Origin: an uncultured Verrucomicrobiales bacterium
GTDB lineage: Bacteria > Verrucomicrobiota > Verrucomicrobiia > Verrucomicrobiales > DEV007
Direction of reading: 5' to 3'
Length of the DNA stretch: 37,955 bases
Assembly: GCA_913058215.1 (NCBI GenBank)
Contig: CAJXQE010000018.1
Coordinates: 1-37,955, forward strand
Shown: piece after piece, positions 34,690-37,955 of the stretch
Layout: every line of letters begins with the position of its first letter
Numbering within the stretch: the first letter of the stretch is position 1
Notes under the pieces: generated by a model
The model's database searches: none
What the model saw: only the letters and a program-made list of their open reading frames with translations
What the model was told of the DNA's origin: nothing
Made by a program: the position numbers and the translations under genes

Positions 34690-35472
34690 CTACTGAAATG
34701 AGCCACCGTATCCTGCGGCACGCAGAGCGGACATGACAGTGTAGGGATTCAGTTTTTCGCCTGTAACGATAAAGCGGCTGGATCCCTCTTTTACTGTTGA
34801 ATCCTCGAATCCCTCCACAGTCTTCAGAGCTTTCTCTACGCCTTTCACACAACCACCGCAGCAAAGATGGACATCACGAACCGACATCGTGTTGGTCTCG
34901 ATTCCCGCATCTTTCAGGTCGGCAATTTTAAGGGTTTCATGATCGGATTTCCCGTAGAAGCCTGTAGCCAAAACCGCTTTCAATGCGTTTTGCATCGCTT
35001 TCCCATTGGGTGCCTTGACGATGATTGCATCATTGCTGCGATCGCCTTCAAACTCCACTGCCTCATCAACGGCAATTCTGGAATTCGCTCCGGCTGTAGT
35101 AACCGCCTCTTCGCAATCCCGACAACACATGTGAACTCCGCTCAGAGTCACTGTCACTTCTCCCTCAGGAAGTGCAGCGGGCTTGCTCCCACTCTCTGGC
35201 TCTGCGGGCTTGGCTTCACTGTCACCGCCGCCGGCCATCTGTGTTTTCACAAAGTCGTTATCCGCCGGGGAAAGGCTTGCAAGGGGAACATCAAAAGCGC
35301 GACCGTTCGCCATTTTAATGGTCACCGTTTTGTCGTCCTTCATCCCGACATATTCACCATTGATCTTTTTCCCGCTGGCAGCCTGAGTCCATTCTCGGGA
35401 TTCCGCCTGAAGTGAAAGAGTGAAAACGGCAACAACCGAAACACTTGTAAGAAGTAAATAGAGGTATTTCAT
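34690..35472 (-). CDS. secreted SHD1 plus tandem HMA-like domain protein
   Basis: The 260-residue protein has a Sec signal (MKYLYLLLTSVSVVAVFTLSLQA). Residues about 26-76 (REWTQAASGKKINGEYVGM through AFDVPLASLSPADNDFV) form an SHD1/SLA1-like small beta domain common in Planctomycetes and Verrucomicrobia. After a Pro/Glu linker come two heavy-metal-associated-like domains: the first at about 105-180 with H114, C116, C117 and C120 (VHMCCRDC), the second at about 197-259 with H202, C204, C205 and C208 (VHLCCGGC). Both sites read HxCCxxC instead of the usual GMxCxxC. It probably binds Cu, Zn or another soft metal in the periplasm; metal and partner are unknown. Confidence 0.78.
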   Translation of the reverse strand: MKYLYLLLTSVSVVAVFTLSLQAESREWTQAASGKKINGEYVGMKDDKTVTIKMANGRAFDVPLASLSPADNDFVKTQMAGGGDSEAKPAEPESGSKPAALPEGEVTVTLSGVHMCCRDCEEAVTTAGANSRIAVDEAVEFEGDRSNDAIIVKAPNGKAMQNALKAVLATGFYGKSDHETLKIADLKDAGIETNTMSVRDVHLCCGGCVKGVEKALKTVEGFEDSTVKEGSSRFIVTGEKLNPYTVMSALRAAGYGGSFQ

Positions 35473-35674
35473 ACCCGACGGTAATCGAAGAATGACCTCT
35501 CCGTCAATGGTTTGATGACGTGCCCCGGAACCTCCAATAGAAAGGCCCTCACTCAGGTCAACATTGGAATGTACACGCCAACATCATTTTTGTCGATGTT
35601 ACTGCTCTATCTATCGATTTTGTAAACGGGAATATTTCAGCAATGGTTTCTTCAGCAAAGAATTGAAGAGTCCG

Positions 35675-36130
35675 ATGAAACCTGAAAACAAAGCCACAGC
35701 CCTATCCGCTTTTGCGCTGGGACTGATTGCGCTCTGCTTTCTGACTCTCCTTCATGAAGTGGTCATATCCCAGAAAATGTGGGCGGAAATTCCGCGCATT
35801 ATCGCCGGGCTCTTAGCCCCGGTCCCCATCGCAATCTTTTTTGGATTCTCGTTTGTTCACCTGGGAAATGGCACTGCTATCGAACCCTCGCCCGGAAGGA
35901 TGTCTCTTCTACTCCTTTTCTCCATCCTCTTCACTGTCGGGATCGGATGGCTTCTTCAATCTCCGGATACTGGAGTGGAAGCAAGCACCGGAGCAGGTCC
36001 GGCCATCGCCGAATCTTCAGTATTCACCGCGTCCGTTCTAAATTTCTTCTTCCTTCGCAGCCAGATCGTCGCAGCCCTGCTTAGCGGTGTCAGCATTGGT
36101 CTGACCGTCTTTGTCATCTTTTTAACATGA
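35675..36130 (+). CDS. hypothetical multipass membrane protein
   Basis: From the ATG at 35675 (MKPENKATALSAFALGLIALCFL) the protein of 151 residues shows four hydrophobic segments at about 10-28, 37-60 (IIAGLLAPVPIAIFFGFSFV), 75-92 (LLLLFSILFTVGIGWLL) and 125-148. No charged motif or family is recognised. GAAGAG stands about 6 bases before the ATG. The open frame to 35564 upstream reads as non-coding (Cys/Arg-rich). Its TGA overlaps the next start by four bases (ATGA), so the two membrane proteins are translated together. Confidence 0.65.
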   Translation: MKPENKATALSAFALGLIALCFLTLLHEVVISQKMWAEIPRIIAGLLAPVPIAIFFGFSFVHLGNGTAIEPSPGRMSLLLLFSILFTVGIGWLLQSPDTGVEASTGAGPAIAESSVFTASVLNFFFLRSQIVAALLSGVSIGLTVFVIFLT

Positions 36131-36618
36131 ATGAAAAAACACCACCACCACCACTACCCGAAAAGGATAATCAAACCATGAAAAGAACCAAACTCTTCAA
36201 GCTTCAGGGAATGCTCTCCATTCTCCTCGTCATTATTGCGACAGGTCACTATGCCTTGAACGCAGCTCCAGCAGAATTCTTCAAAGTCGCCATCGCACCG
36301 TTCGGTGCCATTTCACTGCTTCTGTTTTCCTTCTTCGTTTACAGCAAGCGGCGCGAGGATCTCGATGACACCACATCTTACGGAACGAAGCGAATTCTCC
36401 TGAATCTCGGAATCGCCGTAGTCACCGCAGCAGTGGTGGTTCTACTGACTTCTATCCTCGGTGACCTGACAAGCAGCCTTGATAGAATCATCTTTATTTT
36501 CTCCGTTCTGACAGGAGGCGTCGTCTTCATCTACGAGAAGTTAAGAGATTTCAAATCAATGGCAATTCTCACCGGGATCGGTGAGGGAATCACCATTTTG
36601 CTGATCTTCTTTAAGTAA
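36127..36618 (+). CDS. hypothetical multipass membrane protein
   Basis: The 163-residue protein starts with a Pro-rich segment (MNEKTPPPPLPEKDNQ); a second ATG at 36178 is possible. Four hydrophobic stretches are visible: about 28-47 (LQGMLSILLVIIATGHYAL), 55-72 (FGAISLLLFSFFVYS), 90-112 (ILLNLGIAVVTAAVVVLLTSIL) and 145-162. It is coupled to the preceding membrane-protein gene by a four-base overlap. No family is recognised and there is no transport or enzyme motif. Confidence 0.65.
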   Translation: MNEKTPPPPLPEKDNQTMKRTKLFKLQGMLSILLVIIATGHYALNAAPAEFFKVAIAPFGAISLLLFSFFVYSKRREDLDDTTSYGTKRILLNLGIAVVTAAVVVLLTSILGDLTSSLDRIIFIFSVLTGGVVFIYEKLRDFKSMAILTGIGEGITILLIFFK

Positions 36619-36694
36619 GCCGAAGTATCACCGCGATTGCGCATAATTGAGCCTGCATGTCACGAATACATAGACGTCTGACAATTACAATTGA

Positions 36695-37887
36695 ATGAAG
36701 CTTGAAATTACAGGAGCAGCCGCGCTCATCTTTCTTGGACTCGCGGTAGTGCTACTCGGATCTTCCGAGGTAAGCTCCAGTCGTGACTATTCTTCAAAAA
36801 AAGAAAACAAGGCGGAGAAATCTTCCGCGCTCGACCAGTCTTCAGTCAGCAAAAATTCTAAAGAAGAGATCAGTTTTGCAGAAGCGAACAGTCTTAAAAA
36901 AAAATTAACGATCAAGGCTCCCTCGGAATTACCCTCCTCACAGCAGGCGGCAAAGTTAGTGAACCTTCCCGTGAAAACTTCCTCCGACTCCGGGCTTCCC
37001 CGGAAGTCGCTCGAAGAAATCCCGAACTGAGGGACAGACCCGCTCAGCAGAAAGAGGAACTCCGGATTCCCCGGGGCGAGGACTTGCGGCTCGTGGTGAA
37101 ATTTACGGACGACTTGCGGGCACGCCCCGATGACGAAGGAACTCTTCTTATCAATTCACTAGAAATCCCTGAGCCCCTTCAGGAAATTCTATCGCGCCAT
37201 CGCCTGCGCTTCTCTCCCCTTCTCGAAGGTATCGAAGACGATCTAGCAGAGGCTATCACACGGGCCGAAACAGAAAGCGGAGAACAACAGATGGATTTCG
37301 GCGGCGTTCTCATTGCGGAAGCCGGGGCTGGGGACAGAGATTCCAGAATCGCGATCGCAAAGGACCTCAACAGTCTCGAACTCGTCGAATATGTAGAAGT
37401 CGAGGCACTGGACAATCTACCCGCCCCACCGGGTGACATCTCGCCAGTTTCCTCCAACCTGAAAGCTCATCAAAGATACCGCGAAGGAAACCCGGGGATA
37501 AACATCGATTATGCCTGGGACCAGGGAATTCGCGGTGCAGGGGTTCGGCTTTCCAATTGCGAATATGCCTTCAACAAGCAGCATGAAGATTTGCAGGATG
37601 CCTCTATCCAGTCGTCCGGGATACCTCACTCCAAGGCCAAACAGCGCTATCAATATCACGGCACAGGCACCATGGGAGTGATCTCTGCTCCGGACAATGG
37701 ATACGGAGTCTCCGGTATGGTCCCGGACTCAGAAGCCAGATTCCATACCGAATGGCCCCGCAAAGGATACAACCGACCTTCTGCAATTCGGAATGCAATC
37801 AAGCGTTCCCGTAAGGGCGATGTCGTGATGCTCGAAATGCAAAGTTCTGAATTCGGTCCCGCAGAACTGGATCGCACGGTTTACAAT
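36695..37887 (+). CDS. subtilisin-like (S8) protease split by a -1 frame change at an A9 run, 3' end cut by contig edge
   Basis: The first frame (36695-37030) encodes a membrane-targeting start (MKLEITGAAALIFLGLAVVLLG) and a Ser/Lys-rich stretch, then ends. The frame one base back is open from 36898 to the contig end and has no ATG before the protease domain. It reads INDQGSLGITLLTAGGKVS, then a prodomain-like part (DLRLVVKFTDDLRARP), then the S8 domain: YAWDQGIRGAGVRLSNCEYAF with Asn where the catalytic Asp is expected, and YHGTGTMGVISAPDNGYGVSGMVP with the catalytic His. The Ser site lies beyond the contig. The frames meet at nine A (36896-36904). Ribosomal or transcriptional slippage, a sequence error or a pseudogene are all possible. 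Confidence 0.7.
36896..36904 (+). other. A9 homopolymer, candidate slippage site
   Basis: The sequence CTT AAA AAA AAA TTA in the first frame becomes CTT AAA AAA AAA ATT after one base is gained. Runs of nine or more A are known sites of transcriptional slippage in bacteria and of -1 ribosomal frameshifting. Inserting one A or a -1 shift here joins the signal peptide to the protease domain. Confidence 0.6.
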
Positions 37888-37955
37888 CTGTCTCTTATAC
37901 ACATCTCCGAGCACACGAGACCGAGGCTGATATCGTATGCCGTCTTCTGCTTGAA
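37888..37955 (+). other. Nextera read-2 adapter, index and P7 sequence (artefact)
   Basis: The 19-base mosaic end CTGTCTCTTATACACATCT (37888-37906) is followed by CCGAGCACACGAGAC (one mismatch to the Nextera read-2 adapter), then an eight-base index CGAGGCTG (37922-37929), and a P7 tail ending GCCGTCTTCTGCTTG. Genomic sequence ends at 37887. Open frames reading into this part are artefacts. Confidence 0.97.

Overview
The window is one assembled contig of about 37.9 kb whose two ends are not biological. Bases 1-23 and 37888-37955 are Illumina Nextera adapter, so the first and last genes are cut by the assembly. No rRNA, tRNA, CRISPR array or insertion sequence was seen. Gene content points to a Gram-negative bacterium of the Planctomycetes-Verrucomicrobia-Chlamydiae group, most likely a free-living Verrucomicrobiota member. 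The reasons are a secreted sulfatase next to a Tat-exported Gfo/Idh oxidoreductase, a CehA/McbA-type protein, an SHD1-domain protein, a Lys/Ala-rich N-terminus on the housekeeping sigma factor, and several lineage-type hypothetical secreted proteins. This placement is inference; no marker search was run.

Layout. 24-2044: end of an unknown gene, a membrane-anchored methyltransferase and two small hypothetical genes. 2198-6374: leftward chaperone block dnaK-groES-groEL, with a strong hairpin between dnaK and groES and a clear terminator after groEL. 6648-8219: a lipoprotein and an orphan amino-acid-type solute-binding lipoprotein. 8293-10131: an eboA-eboB pair without the rest of the ebo cluster. 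10193-11833: a CehA/McbA-type protein. 12018-19618: a putative Fur operator, a FecA-like TonB-dependent receptor and a tight operon DUF3450-TtpC-ExbB-ExbD-TonB-TPR, the same order as the Vibrio TonB2 system; together they form a self-contained outer-membrane uptake and energising unit.

19608-26073: a methyltransferase, a phosphodiester-glycosidase-like protein, a sulfatase, two related secreted coiled-coil proteins and a Gfo/Idh oxidoreductase that ends in a textbook terminator. 26235-28482: an accessory island of small leftward genes. It contains one convincing and one probable integron attC site and no integrase, i.e. a small cluster of gene cassettes (CALIN-like). 28903-33103: dnaG, rpoD and a small anti-sigma-like membrane protein, the core of the macromolecular-synthesis operon without rpsU. 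33249-35472: an M48 metallopeptidase, 5-formyl-THF cyclo-ligase and a secreted SHD1 plus double-HMA protein. 35675-37887: two membrane proteins and a secreted subtilisin-like protease whose signal-peptide part and protease part lie in different frames joined at a run of nine A.

The most unusual items are the cassette cluster, the A9-split subtilase with Asn at the expected catalytic Asp position, the reduced eboAB pair, and the SHD1-HMA-HMA fusion.
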